NCBI RefSeq assembly: GCF_009901525.1
Contig: NZ_CP019288.1
Location: 4,927,501-4,991,500 of the forward strand
Length of the DNA: 64,000 nt
Direction: 5' to 3'
Source of the DNA: Kordia antarctica
Lineage (GTDB): Bacteria; Bacteroidota; Bacteroidia; Flavobacteriales; Flavobacteriaceae
The position numbers were made by a program, and so were the translations under genes. The notes below the pieces were generated by a model that worked only from the letters and a program-made list of their open reading frames with translations, had not been told where the DNA came from and ran no database searches. This document shows, one piece after another, positions 23,231 to 34,457 of the stretch; the first letter of the stretch is position 1; each line of letters opens with the position of its first letter.

Positions 23231-24858
23231 TACACTTGAATAATCCCCAAATTAAAAGGTTTCTCAATCGGCGCTTGATTTGCCGCTTCAATTCCCATAG
23301 AAATCCAAGTGCGCGTATCTAACGGGTTTATAATTGCATCTGTCCACAATCGTGCAGCAGCGTAATATGGAGAAATCTGTCTGTCGTAACGCGATTTAAT
23401 TTTATTGAATAATTCTTCTTCTTGCTCTTTAGTAATTTTTTCGCCTTTTTTCTTCAATGAAGCTGTTTCAATCTGTAACAAAACTTTTGCTGCCGAATTC
23501 CCACTCATTACTGCTAATTCAGCACTTGGCCAAGCAGCAATCAATCGTGGATCGTACGCTTTTCCACACATCGCATAATTTCCTGCTCCGTATGAATTTC
23601 CAATAATAATCGTGAATTTTGGCACTACGCTATTACTCACAGCATTTACCATTTTGGCACCATCTTTAATGATTCCGCCATGTTCAGATTTGCTTCCAAC
23701 CATAAATCCAGTTACATCTTGTAAAAATACTAACGGAATTTTCTTTTGGTTACAATTTGCTATAAATCGGGTTGCTTTATCAGCTGAATCCGAATAAATT
23801 ACACCGCCAAATTGCATTTCACCTTTCGTAGTTTTTACCAGCTTGCGTTGATTGGCAACAATTCCAACTGCCCAACCGTCAATTCTAGCGTAAGCGGTAA
23901 TAATACTTTTTCCGTAACCTGCTTTATACTCATCAAACTCAGAATTATCAACCACACGTTTAATGATTTCTTTCATGTCATACTGTTCATGTCGTGCTTT
24001 TGGCAAAATTCCGAAAATCTCTTCAGGATTCTCTTTTGGTTTTGCCGCTTTCACACGATTGTAACCTGTTGGTGTATAATCGCCAATCTTTCCGACAATA
24101 TTCTTAATCGTAGTTAACGCATCTTTATCATCTTTCGATTTATAATCGGTCACGCCAGAAATTTCACAATGCGTCGTTGCGCCACCTAATGTTTCATTAT
24201 CAATACTTTCGCCAATTGCAGCTTTCACTAAGTAACTTCCAGCAAGGAAAATACTTCCAGTTTTATCAACAATCAATGCTTCATCACTCATAATTGGTAA
24301 ATATGCGCCACCTGCAACGCAACTTCCCATAACCGCAGAAATTTGTGTAATTCCCATACTACTCATCACGGCATTATTTCTAAAAATTCGCCCGAAGTGT
24401 TCTTTATCAGGGAAAATTTCATCTTGCATTGGCAAATAAACGCCTGCACTATCCACCAAATAAATAATTGGTAATCTATTTTCGATAGAAATTTCTTGTG
24501 CGCGCAAGTTCTTTTTTGCGGTAATTGGAAACCAAGCGCCAGCTTTCACAGTTGCATCATTGGCAACTACAATACATTGTTTTCCTTGTACATATCCAAT
24601 CTTTACGACAACGCCGCCAGATGGACAACCGCCATGTTCTTCATACATTTCGTCACCAACAAAAGCACCAATTTCAATAGAAGGTTTCTTGGTATCTAAC
24701 AGAAAATCAATACGTTCACGTGCAGTCATTTTTCCTTTGCTGTGATGCTTATCAATACGTTTCTGTCCGCCGCCTAAACTCACTTTTGCAAAGCGATGAC
24801 GTAATTCTGATACTAAAAGTTTATTGTGATCTTCGTTTTTATTGAAGTTGATGTCCAT
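23230..24858 (-). CDS. Acyl-CoA carboxylase carboxyltransferase (beta) subunit
   Basis: The protein has 542 residues from ATG 24858. It transfers carboxyl from biotin to an acyl-CoA. Family features are GGGQKRIDKHHSKGKMTARERIDFLLD at the N-terminus, a GG-type oxyanion segment (MGSCVAGGAYLPIMSDEALIV) and the second domain GNSYGAGNYAMCGKAYDPRLIAAWP. Length and the GAGNYAMCG block best fit the methylcrotonyl-CoA carboxylase beta type (leucine degradation), but propionyl- or geranyl-CoA specificity cannot be excluded. The biotin-carboxylase subunit is not in the window. A GGAGG Shine-Dalgarno-like run sits about 15 bp before the ATG; an upstream TTT...ATG extension (from 24894) was not used. Confidence 0.9.
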   Translation of the reverse strand: MDINFNKNEDHNKLLVSELRHRFAKVSLGGGQKRIDKHHSKGKMTARERIDFLLDTKKPSIEIGAFVGDEMYEEHGGCPSGGVVVKIGYVQGKQCIVVANDATVKAGAWFPITAKKNLRAQEISIENRLPIIYLVDSAGVYLPMQDEIFPDKEHFGRIFRNNAVMSSMGITQISAVMGSCVAGGAYLPIMSDEALIVDKTGSIFLAGSYLVKAAIGESIDNETLGGATTHCEISGVTDYKSKDDKDALTTIKNIVGKIGDYTPTGYNRVKAAKPKENPEEIFGILPKARHEQYDMKEIIKRVVDNSEFDEYKAGYGKSIITAYARIDGWAVGIVANQRKLVKTTKGEMQFGGVIYSDSADKATRFIANCNQKKIPLVFLQDVTGFMVGSKSEHGGIIKDGAKMVNAVSNSVVPKFTIIIGNSYGAGNYAMCGKAYDPRLIAAWPSAELAVMSGNSAAKVLLQIETASLKKKGEKITKEQEEELFNKIKSRYDRQISPYYAAARLWTDAIINPLDTRTWISMGIEAANQAPIEKPFNLGIIQV

Positions 24859-25046
24859 GGTTATAAAATTTTCCTCCGCTAAAATACGAAACAAATACGG
24901 CTATTGAAAGGAACGTAGTTTGAAAATTTTATTAAAAAATTAGTAAATAACTTACATGGAAGTATTTTCCTTGGAATATAAAAATATTAGTTGTAGATTT
25001 GCTTCAAATAAATAACTAATAACGAATAACCAAAAAACCAACAAAC

Positions 25047-25406
25047 ATGAAAACTCAAAAAATAATATATTACGTAGCAACAGGATTATTATCGATGTTA
25101 ATGCTATTTTCTGCGGGAATGTATATTTTGAACAATGCAGAAGTAAGCGGAATGTTTACAAATTTCGGATATCCAACTTATATTATTTATCCATTAGCAA
25201 TTGCTAAAATTTTAGGAGTTATTGCAATCTGGCAAACTAAAAGTCAAGTACTAAAAGAATGGGCGTACGCAGGATTCTTCTTTGATTTAATCTTAGCATT
25301 TTTTGCACATTACATGATTAGCGATGGAGAACAAGGCGCTTCCATAGCAGGAATGGTATTCTTAATGACATCTTATTATTTGGGGAAGAAAATTGCAAGT
25401 AACTAA
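25047..25406 (+). CDS. DoxX-like small integral membrane protein
   Basis: The protein has 119 residues with four hydrophobic helices (about 7-29, 46-62, 73-91, 97-113). Sequence features such as GYPTYIIYPLAIAKILGVIAIW match the DoxX-like family (PF13564). The family is often linked to redox or quinone detoxification but has no firm biochemical role. It heads a same-strand group with an FMN reductase, MarR regulator and two pirins. Confidence 0.85.
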   Translation: MKTQKIIYYVATGLLSMLMLFSAGMYILNNAEVSGMFTNFGYPTYIIYPLAIAKILGVIAIWQTKSQVLKEWAYAGFFFDLILAFFAHYMISDGEQGASIAGMVFLMTSYYLGKKIASN

Positions 25407-25508
25407 TACATATATCAACTTAGAACAAAAAAAAAATAGAGCATAGAAAATAGATTATAGAAAATAGAATATAAAACAAATTCACAAAAAACAAACAAAC
25501 ACTTCGAT

Positions 25509-25560
25509 AGCTTCGCTAGGTATTTTCAATTAAAAATATATTTTAATTTCAAAAATGCTC
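25509..25560 (+). repeat. Palindromic dispersed element, copy 1
   Basis: AGCTTCGCTAGGTATTTTCAATT, an A/T palindrome and AATTTCAAAAATGCTC are found here, and the reverse complement with few changes lies at 44828-44878. The internal AAAATATATTTTAATTT can fold back on itself. It sits in the gap between the DoxX-like and FMN reductase genes. Confidence 0.75.
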
Positions 25561-25629
25561 AGTGTAAACAAACGAATAAACGAACAAACAAAACACAAAT
25601 AAAACACAAATAAAACACAAACAAAAAAC

Positions 25630-26172
25630 ATGAAAACAATCATAGCATTCGCAGGAAGTAACAGTAAAACATCAATCAATAAGCAATTAGCAACGTACGC
25701 AGCAAGTTTAGTTGAAAATATAACGGTAAAAGTTCTAGATTTAAACGATTATGAATTGCCAATATATGGAATCGATGAAGAATTAGAAAACGGAATTCCA
25801 GAGACAGCGGAAAAATTCTTAAAAACTGTTCAAGAAGCAGACGGAATCGTAGTATCATTAGCAGAACACAATGGCGCATATGCTACGGTTTTCAAAAATA
25901 TTTTCGATTGGATGTCACGAATTGACGGAAAATTATGGGGAAATGTACCAATGTTATTAATGGCAACATCGCCTGGCGCCAGAGGTGGACAAACGGTTTT
26001 GGATATCGCCAAGGGAAGATTCCCATACATGGGCGGAAACATTGTAGCAGACTATTCATTGCCAAGTTTCAATGACCACTTTATAGACGGAAAAATTAAA
26101 GATGCTGGTTTGTTAGAAAAATTGCAAGTAGAAGTTGCCAAATTTGGAACTGCCGTTCACAAAGCGTCGTAA
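25630..26172 (+). CDS. NADPH-dependent FMN reductase (flavodoxin-like)
   Basis: The protein has 180 residues with a flavodoxin-like fold (PF03358). AFAGSNSKTSINKQL is the FMN phosphate-binding loop, SLAEHNGAYATVFKNIFDWMSR is the flavin/dimer segment, and ATSPGARGGQ the second FMN-contact loop. Predicted cytosolic NAD(P)H:FMN or quinone reductase. The neighbouring MarR regulator (36 bp downstream) probably controls it, a common pairing for quinone or aldehyde-stress responses. Confidence 0.92.
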   Translation: MKTIIAFAGSNSKTSINKQLATYAASLVENITVKVLDLNDYELPIYGIDEELENGIPETAEKFLKTVQEADGIVVSLAEHNGAYATVFKNIFDWMSRIDGKLWGNVPMLLMATSPGARGGQTVLDIAKGRFPYMGGNIVADYSLPSFNDHFIDGKIKDAGLLEKLQVEVAKFGTAVHKAS

Positions 26173-26207
26173 ATTTTTTAGTAGTTATACTAACTTAACA
26201 ATCACTC

Positions 26208-26648
26208 ATGGGAGACATTTCTAAAGACATACAATCAAAATTTCCATCAGACAAAGTGAAAGCTTTGATCAACATAAAATATACTGCAAATTGGATGAAT
26301 AGTAAAGAGAACGAATTCTTCAAACCATTCGGAATCTCGCCGCAACAATACAATATTCTAAGAATCTTAAAAGGCGCAGGAAAAGCAATCAAAGTTCAGG
26401 AAATCAAAGATCGCATGATCGAAAGAGCTCCAAATGCCACACGATTAATGGACAAACTTTGCGCAAAAGAACACATAGAACGCATTCCATGTCCCGAAGA
26501 CAGAAGAGTTGTTCACATTGCCATTACCGACAATGGACTCAAACTCTTACTAAAAATTGAACAAAACAATGAAGGCATCAATCTATTGAAAAATCTATCA
26601 AAAGAAGAAGCCATTCAACTAAGTTACTTATTGGACAAAATCCGATAA
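26208..26648 (+). CDS. MarR-family transcriptional regulator
   Basis: The protein has 146 residues. The winged helix-turn-helix is visible as PQQYNILRILKGAGKAIKVQEIKDRM, then APNATRLMDKLCAKEHIERIPCPEDRRVVHIAITDNGLKLL (recognition helix and wing with the DRR motif). These are homodimeric DNA-binding proteins that usually respond to phenolic compounds or oxidants. It lies 36 bp after the FMN reductase and about 100 bp before a pirin gene, so those are the probable targets. Confidence 0.93.
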   Translation: MGDISKDIQSKFPSDKVKALINIKYTANWMNSKENEFFKPFGISPQQYNILRILKGAGKAIKVQEIKDRMIERAPNATRLMDKLCAKEHIERIPCPEDRRVVHIAITDNGLKLLLKIEQNNEGINLLKNLSKEEAIQLSYLLDKIR

Positions 26649-26746
26649 AAAAAATTACCTAAATAGTTTCCAAGGGAAATAAATAAAATACAAGCAAATT
26701 AACAAATCCCCGAATAACAAACAAACAAAAAGACAGCATAGAAACA

Positions 26747-27604
26747 ATGAAAACACTACGAAACATAGCATACAAAGGAAATAGTGACTATGTAAATATG
26801 GGCGGAAACTTAATTCGTCAACCATTGCCAACACAAGAAATCGACAAAGTAGATCCATTTTTATTATTGCATCATTACAAATACGAAGTCAGTCCATACA
26901 GTCCAGGATTATCACTTTCGCCACATCCGCATCGTGGATTTGAGCCTGTAACATTTCTCTTCAAAGGAGAACAATTACACCGAGATTCACTCGGAAACGA
27001 AGGAATTTTAGAAGCTGGCGATGTACAATGGATGACTGCTGGAAGCGGCATTATTCACGATGAAGGACCAAGCAAAAATTTCACAGGAACGATGGAAGGA
27101 ATTCAATTATGGGTAAATCTTCCAAAAAAGCACAAAATGACAACGCCGAAATATCAAGATATCAAAGCGGAGCAAATGCCAATAATTTCTGTTGAAAACG
27201 GAAAAGGAAGCATAAAAGTTGTTGCAGGAGCACTAAATGGACACAAAGGACCAGTTTCTACATTCACGGAAATCAACGCGTTTATCGCCAATTTGGAAGC
27301 TTCAGGAAACATCACAATTCCAATTCCGGCAACTCATGAGTTATTGGTTTATCTATTAGAAGGCGAAGCAAAAGTGAACAATTCAGAAACGTTGGAACAC
27401 GGAAAATTGCAGATGCTCACTTTCAAAAAAGATGGCGAAGCAATCACGTTGGAAGCCACTAAAAATAGCACAATACTTATTCTTTCAGGCGAACCGATCA
27501 AAGAAAAAATAAAATCTTGGGGACCATATGTCATGAATTCCCAAACCGAAATAATGGAAGCCTTGCGCGACTATCAAGATGGAAAAATGGGACACTTGTA
27601 TTAG
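26747..27604 (+). CDS. Pirin family protein 1
   Basis: The protein has 285 residues of the bicupin type. The N-terminal cupin carries the pirin metal motif in HPHRGFEPVTFLFKG with a later His in GSGIIHDEG; ending in the conserved segment MGHLY. Some pirins show quercetin dioxygenase activity, and metal binding is expected. It is cytosolic. The gene starts about 100 bp after marR in the same direction, and a second pirin lies about 380 bp downstream. Confidence 0.92.
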   Translation: MKTLRNIAYKGNSDYVNMGGNLIRQPLPTQEIDKVDPFLLLHHYKYEVSPYSPGLSLSPHPHRGFEPVTFLFKGEQLHRDSLGNEGILEAGDVQWMTAGSGIIHDEGPSKNFTGTMEGIQLWVNLPKKHKMTTPKYQDIKAEQMPIISVENGKGSIKVVAGALNGHKGPVSTFTEINAFIANLEASGNITIPIPATHELLVYLLEGEAKVNNSETLEHGKLQMLTFKKDGEAITLEATKNSTILILSGEPIKEKIKSWGPYVMNSQTEIMEALRDYQDGKMGHLY

Positions 27605-27985
27605 TTTAGTATTGAGATATTAGTATTGAGAAATGAGTAATCGAATTTTCAAATTATTTTGGGCGTAACCTCCGAAAAAAAATCGGAGGTCGCGCTTTCG
27701 GGAGTCGCTCTCACAATTTAGAAATAAACAAGTTCACTCAGCGAAGTCGAAGTGAGGAGCTTCAACAAATCCCTCAATCGCTTACGCGGAATTAGATGTT
27801 AGAATTGAGCAGTTAGTATTGAGAAACTAAAGAACAAATCAACAAAAAACAAATGAACACTTCGACTAAGTTTATCTTGAGCGAGAGTCGAAAGACTCAG
27901 TGCAGGCAAATCAACACTTCGACTCCGCTCAGTGCAGGCAAATCAACAAACAAACAAACAAAGAGAAAAACAAACAGAAAAACAA
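27605..27985. repeat. Gene-free stretch with TGAGCGAAGTCGAAGTG-type repeats
   Basis: No gene is credible between the two pirin genes. At 27733-27756, 27856-27906 and 27914-27938 there are copies of the element CACTTCGACT(C/A)...CTCAGTGCAGG or its reverse complement. The last two form a partial tandem with CAGTGCAGGCAAATCAACA repeated. A region near 27660-27715 has AACCTCCG ... CGGAGGTCG inverted arms. Confidence 0.7.
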
Positions 27986-28702
27986 ATGAAAACAACATAT
28001 CACAAAGCAAACACGCGCGGAAAAGCAGATCACGGTTGGCTAAAAAGTCAGCACAGTTTCAGTTTTGCAAATTACCACAATCCTGAACGCATGGGATTTG
28101 GAAAGCTTAGAGTCTTAAATGACGATATTGTACAACCAAATATGGGCTTCGGGAAACATCCGCATCAAAACATGGAAATCATTTCTATTCCGTTGAGTGG
28201 CGCACTTTCTCACAAAGATACAATGGACAATAAACGTGAAATTACGGTTGGAGAAGTTCAAGTAATGTCCGCAGGAACTGGATTGCAGCATTCTGAATTC
28301 AACGATAGTAAAACTGATGAAGTGAGCTTTTTACAATTATGGATTCAACCCGAAACAAAAAATGTAACGCCGCGTTATGAGCAAAAAAAGTTTGATCAAA
28401 CAAAACAAAAAAACAATTTTCAAACCTTAGTTTCTCCACAAAATAATATCATAGTCGATTCTTTATGGATTCATCAGCAAGCATACATTTCATTAGGTAA
28501 CTTTGATGAAGGAAAAACTATCAATTTCAAACTCCAAGATGCTTCAAACGGAATCTACATATTCTTGCTTGAAGGTGAAATCTCAGTTGCTAATGAAACA
28601 TTGGAAACTAGAGACGCAATTGGAATTTCGGATGCGACAACTGTAGAAATTCAAACCAACAAAAAATCTAAAATTCTAGTCATAGAAGTTCCCATGAATT
28701 AA
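27986..28702 (+). CDS. Pirin family protein 2
   Basis: The protein has 238 residues from ATG 27986. N-terminal pirin cupin: GFGKHPHQNMEIISIPLSG and GTGLQHSEFND carry the metal-binding His residues; YhaK/YhhW-type short pirin. Only about half the length of residues is conserved with the upstream pirin. Longer in-frame versions starting at 27932 read through the A-rich repeat tract and were rejected. It belongs to the same putative oxidative-stress group. Confidence 0.9.
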   Translation: MKTTYHKANTRGKADHGWLKSQHSFSFANYHNPERMGFGKLRVLNDDIVQPNMGFGKHPHQNMEIISIPLSGALSHKDTMDNKREITVGEVQVMSAGTGLQHSEFNDSKTDEVSFLQLWIQPETKNVTPRYEQKKFDQTKQKNNFQTLVSPQNNIIVDSLWIHQQAYISLGNFDEGKTINFKLQDASNGIYIFLLEGEISVANETLETRDAIGISDATTVEIQTNKKSKILVIEVPMN

Positions 28703-28849
28703 AAAATTCAATAAAATATTTCTTAGATAGCTTTTTTTCATTTTTCGAACCATCAAAAAATTCATCATTAATAAAATTCGAACTTTTAGATTCATGTTGG
28801 TTATACACGGCAGAATCCAATTTTTATGCTTAGCTTTAATAAAAAAACA

Positions 28850-29803
28850 ATGACCAACAACAATTCATTATTCGGCGGCAGTGATATGATGGGCGTATGT
28901 TACGCTCCTTATCATCAGGCTGCTACAGTAAAAAAATCATCCTACACCAAAGAAAATGTAGCTGCAGATTTGAAAATCATTAGTGCCAACAACATGACAT
29001 TTATTCGTACTTACACGGTACAAGGTTGCCAAAAATACCTGCCTGAACTGTGTAAAAAAAACAATATAGGTCTCGCTTTAGGAGTATGGATTTTTCAAAA
29101 GGATAGTAAGAGTACAAATGCAGAAATAGATACAGCTCTTACTCAGGCAAATGCACATCCAGAAATGGTAAAAGTCATTGTAATAGGTAATGAAGTAGAT
29201 TTAGCTATAAATAAATATACCGTAGCAGAAGTAAAAGCCGCTTTTGATTATGCAGTTGCGCAACTAAAATTACCCAAATATTCCAATATCACTAACGTTC
29301 CTTTGACTATTTGTATGACTGGTGCTGGCCCAACGAATGCTACTTGGTCACCATTGCTGAATATTATGCAAAGTTATGCGTTTCTTACCATTTATCCGTG
29401 GTATGGACAAAAAGGCAATCATGAAAGCAATCCTATTAAGTTTCCCATGACTCCTGGTGAGATTACTGGAAACATGCAGTACTCCTATGAGAACGGAATG
29501 AAACAAGCCATAGCGGCTGGATTGGAAGTAGTAATTGCAGAAATAGGTTGGCCAAGTCATGGTGACATTAATGCACACACTACTTGGAAAGATGAAGTGA
29601 CTAATTTTAACGCTACATGCAAATGGATTAATGGTACAAATACGTATAACAAGGCTTTTATTACCATGTGGTTTGAAATGTTCGATGAACCCTGGAAAAC
29701 AGCTGAAGGTCTTTGGGGTCCACATTGGGGAATTTATGGATCAGGTATTTCTCCCACAATTAAAACCGATAAATCGAAGACTCCATTTACTAAATGTAGT
29801 TGA
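28850..29803 (+). CDS. Glycoside hydrolase family 17 (beta-1,3-glucanase-like) protein
   Basis: About 317 residues (325 from an alternative ATG at 28826). A TIM-barrel protein: acid/base Glu in VIVIGNEVDLA and nucleophile Glu in VVIAEIGWPS are the two GH17 signatures, 116 residues apart. Early strand GVCYAPYH and MTFIRTYTVQGC also fit. It would hydrolyse beta-1,3-glucans such as laminarin, relevant to algal polysaccharide use. No signal peptide or T9SS tail is visible from either start, which is odd for a glucanase of polymer substrate. No SusCD pair is nearby. Confidence 0.87.
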   Translation: MTNNNSLFGGSDMMGVCYAPYHQAATVKKSSYTKENVAADLKIISANNMTFIRTYTVQGCQKYLPELCKKNNIGLALGVWIFQKDSKSTNAEIDTALTQANAHPEMVKVIVIGNEVDLAINKYTVAEVKAAFDYAVAQLKLPKYSNITNVPLTICMTGAGPTNATWSPLLNIMQSYAFLTIYPWYGQKGNHESNPIKFPMTPGEITGNMQYSYENGMKQAIAAGLEVVIAEIGWPSHGDINAHTTWKDEVTNFNATCKWINGTNTYNKAFITMWFEMFDEPWKTAEGLWGPHWGIYGSGISPTIKTDKSKTPFTKCS

Positions 29804-29862
29804 CTCAAAAATAGCTTTGGTTTTAAAATCAACGGCTATTTCGCATCTATTAAAATAAAACA

Positions 29863-30396
29863 ATGATTAAATTTATTTTTTCGTTTGTGCTACTAATATT
29901 GGTAACGAGTACAGCTATTTCTCAGACACTTACAAAGGAAGAAAAGAAGTTGTATGATCTTATTATGGAATACAGAAAAGAAAATAATCTTTCTGTGATT
30001 CCTTTATCAAAATCTTTAACATTTGTAGCAAAAAAACACGTTGAAGATCTTGAAAATAATAATCCTAATCAAGGTACATGTAATACGCATAGTTGGTCAA
30101 ATAAAGGCAATTGGACACCTTGTTGTTATACTCCTGATCACAGCGAGTCTAAATGTATGTGGAATAAGCCACGAGAATTGACTTCATATTTGGGAAACGG
30201 CTTTGAAATAGCTATGTGGCAAAGTCAAGGTGCAAAAGCAGTAGATGCAATCAATTCTTGGAAAAAAAGTAGTGGACATAATGTCGTTATGATTAATTTG
30301 GGGATGTGGAAAGACATAAAATGGAAAGCAATAGGAATAGCAATTTATGATACATATGCTGTTGTTTGGTTTGGTAGAGAATCGGATACAAATTAA
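29863..30396 (+). CDS. Secreted CAP-domain (SCP/PR-1) protein
   Basis: The protein has 177 residues with signal peptide 1-20 (TAISQ). The CAP domain begins EEKKLYDLIMEYRKENNLSVIPLS and contains the KKHVEDLENN helix, NTHSWSNKG (His of the CAP cavity), the MW/NKPRELTSYLGNGFEIAMW helix and a final KWKAIGIAIYDTYAVVWFG strand pair. Four Cys residues in the middle may form disulfides. Function in bacteria is poorly known. It starts 59 bp after the GH17 stop, so the two may be cotranscribed. Confidence 0.87.
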   Translation: MIKFIFSFVLLILVTSTAISQTLTKEEKKLYDLIMEYRKENNLSVIPLSKSLTFVAKKHVEDLENNNPNQGTCNTHSWSNKGNWTPCCYTPDHSESKCMWNKPRELTSYLGNGFEIAMWQSQGAKAVDAINSWKKSSGHNVVMINLGMWKDIKWKAIGIAIYDTYAVVWFGRESDTN

Positions 30397-30500
30397 TTGA
30401 ATATCATTTCATGTAACCATAATCCCAAATCAATCAACAAATAATCTTCAATTCCTTTTAAAAAATAAGTATATTGCATACTGTTATGCGTGCATAATAA

Positions 30501-32591
<2,091 letters not shown>

Positions 32592-32608
32592 AAAAAATAT
32601 TTTTTCAG

Positions 32609-33034
32609 ATGAATACATATGATGCTAAAATTATTAGAGAAATCGCCCAAAGTTTAGATTGTGGCGAAGATTGTTATCTTCATAAGAAAACGCAAGAAAT
32701 CATTACAATTCCAAGTGATTTTGAGCTTATGGAGGAAGAATTTCAAGAAATTTTTGAGCCTTTTGTGACGAAAGTTGAAAAAAATAAAAAAGACTTTATC
32801 AAGTTTGAAGTTTTGGAAAGTCCGGAATCATATAAAATCATGGATAAGTTTGCGTATCAATTAGCTGATATTGAATTTGGTGCAAAATTAACGAACATTT
32901 TGAATGCTAGAAAACCGTTTCAAAACTTCAAATTAGCAATCGATGATTCAGAATACAGAGAAAGTTGGTTTGCTTTTAAACAGAAAGAAATTGAAAAAAT
33001 AGTTACTTCCATACTAGAAGTATCTGAAAAATAA
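32609..33034 (+). CDS. UPF0158-like protein
   Basis: The protein has 141 residues. It begins with a short helix, then YLHKKTQEIITIPSDFEL as the UPF0158 beta segment; the C-terminal half SYKIMDKFAYQLADIEFGAKLTNIL ... WFAFKQKEIEKI matches that family's layout. Function unknown. It starts 18 bp after fadH-like stop and is closed by a strong hairpin, so it is probably the last gene of that transcript. Confidence 0.75.
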   Translation: MNTYDAKIIREIAQSLDCGEDCYLHKKTQEIITIPSDFELMEEEFQEIFEPFVTKVEKNKKDFIKFEVLESPESYKIMDKFAYQLADIEFGAKLTNILNARKPFQNFKLAIDDSEYRESWFAFKQKEIEKIVTSILEVSEK

Positions 33035-33088
33035 TAATTAAAAATTCGCTATCTGAAAAGCTTTAGAAAGCGAATTTTTAATTATTAT
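33031..33088. terminator. Bidirectional terminator hairpin
   Basis: AATAATTAAAAATTCGCT pairs with AGCGAATTTTTAATTATT around a ~19-nt loop. A-rich and T-rich flanks would serve both directions. Confidence 0.8.
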
Positions 33089-33145
33089 GAGAAACCGAAT
33101 CAAGTTCGGTTTGACGAAATTTGACTTTCTATATAGTCTCTTATT

Positions 33146-33264
33146 ATCTAATATATTCCCACATACGCAGGAACGAGTCTAAAAGCAAAGCGATCTAACA
33201 GATTCCCGCCTACGCGGGAACGAGTCTAGCAGCAAAGCGGTCTAATATCTAGTTGCGAAGCAAC
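33146..33264 (-). repeat. TTAGA-NCGCTNNGCT repeat array after the TraB/GumN stop
   Basis: On the minus strand directly after the stop at 33265 there is GTTGCTTCGCAAC (perfect small hairpin), then CTAGATATTAGACCGCTTTGCTGCTAGACTCG, a TTCCCGCGTAGGCGGGAA hairpin, and TTAGATCGCTTTGCTTTTAGACTCG, then a diverged CCTGCG hairpin. Two near copies of a ~45-bp composite unit make up the array. Confidence 0.75.
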
Positions 33265-34155
33265 TTAATATACAGGAGTAACAACATATCCTTGTTTTCT
33301 TAATAAGTTAATTACGCCTTGTTCGCCAGGTAAATGCAATGCGCCAACGCCAATAAAAGTTGGAGCTTCTGCCGTGATTTTTTCAATAAGTGGAATCCAA
33401 TTGCGATTGCGTTGATCTACTAAATTTTCTTGGAAATCAGCTTCTAATCCTTGATCGAGAGTAACTTTTAGCAAACCATCTAAATCTTCTGCGTTATAAT
33501 AACGTGTCATTTCGTCAAAGCCTTTTTTGCTTTCTTCCATTCCTTCTTTCGCCATTTTCACTAAGTCTTTTAACTGATCTTCATACGGAATATCATCAAA
33601 AACTTTCATTTGATCAGCAATCGTTTCCAAACCAATAATTTTTTCATTTTGCGCTTTTGCTACTTTCATAAATTCCATGTCGTAGGCAACTCCATTGTCA
33701 CAAACTGCCATTTTGGAAGTAATTGTTGAGGTAATTGCCAATGGTTTCATGGTGTTAAACAATTTTAAATCGAGTCCGACTTGTTCTTTAAAAAAATCAG
33801 CTAATGTTTTATAATCTTCTTCATTTAGTAAACTTTGAATCGTTATTCCATCTTCCATAAAGATGAGTTTCATCATTTCGGATTGCAATTTCGGATCTGA
33901 CATATCAATTTCTAACACCAACCTGTCGGTTTCGTCAAATGCTTTTTTGAGTTTATCTGTAAAATTATAATCGCATGTTAAGTGAATTGTTCCGTATAAA
34001 TAGGAAGGTTTTTGAAGTCCTTTCCCTGAAATTTTCCAAAGTAATGATTTTTCAAGTTTTGGACTTTTTGAACTGTTGGCAACTGATTTGTTGGAGTTAC
34101 AACTAATAAATAATGTAAGTACGCAAAGTATTAGTAATGAAAGCTTTTTATTCAT
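33265..34155 (-). CDS. TraB/GumN family lipoprotein
   Basis: The protein has 296 residues with a lipoprotein signal (FISCNSN, Cys at about residue 19). TraB/GumN family: LYGTIHLTCDYNFTD near residue 55 (GTIH motif), RLVLEIDMSDP, and the C-terminal GVGALHLPGEQGVINLLRKQGY (GxxH motif). The two conserved His-containing motifs suggest a metal-dependent hydrolase with a Tiki-like fold, but substrates are unknown in bacteria. It is outer-membrane or periplasmic by lipidation. Ends in the repeat array described separately. Confidence 0.9.
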   Translation of the reverse strand: MNKKLSLLILCVLTLFISCNSNKSVANSSKSPKLEKSLLWKISGKGLQKPSYLYGTIHLTCDYNFTDKLKKAFDETDRLVLEIDMSDPKLQSEMMKLIFMEDGITIQSLLNEEDYKTLADFFKEQVGLDLKLFNTMKPLAITSTITSKMAVCDNGVAYDMEFMKVAKAQNEKIIGLETIADQMKVFDDIPYEDQLKDLVKMAKEGMEESKKGFDEMTRYYNAEDLDGLLKVTLDQGLEADFQENLVDQRNRNWIPLIEKITAEAPTFIGVGALHLPGEQGVINLLRKQGYVVTPVY

Positions 34156-34291
34156 GGGATTTATTTAAAATATTTTTTTGATTCGATTTTTTTCGAAAGA
34201 TACTAAAAATTATAAGGTACTGTTTGAAGCTTTACAAGAAGTGATTTGGAATTTGTATGTATTAAATTTTTAGTTTATGAATTAAAAAACA

Positions 34292-34457
34292 GATATTTGT
34301 AGTTCATGAAAGCGCAAAGGATTGAAACATTTGTTGAAGCTCCGTGAGCTGCTGAACTAAATTCAGCAGCGAGGGAAGCGACTGTTGAAAGCCTGACTTT
34401 TATTTTTGCTGATGCAATCAAAGCAAACATAAAAGATGCGCCCAAATAAAATAGACT
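34292..34457 (+). promoter_or_regulatory. Possible structured leader of the small membrane-protein gene
   Basis: GATATTTG (34292-34299) resembles a -7 box. The following 150 nt contain a strong hairpin GCTGCTGAA-CTAAA-TTCAGCAGC (34348-34370) enclosed by a weaker GCTCC/GGAAGC pairing. No coding frame is evident. It may be a 5' leader or a separate small RNA. The rest of 34156-34291 shows nothing notable. Confidence 0.4.

Noticed and set aside
27853-27985. N-terminal extension of pirin 2 or a small gene here
   Set aside because: The frame consists of the A-rich and CTTCGACT repeats; the pirin domain begins after ATG 27986.
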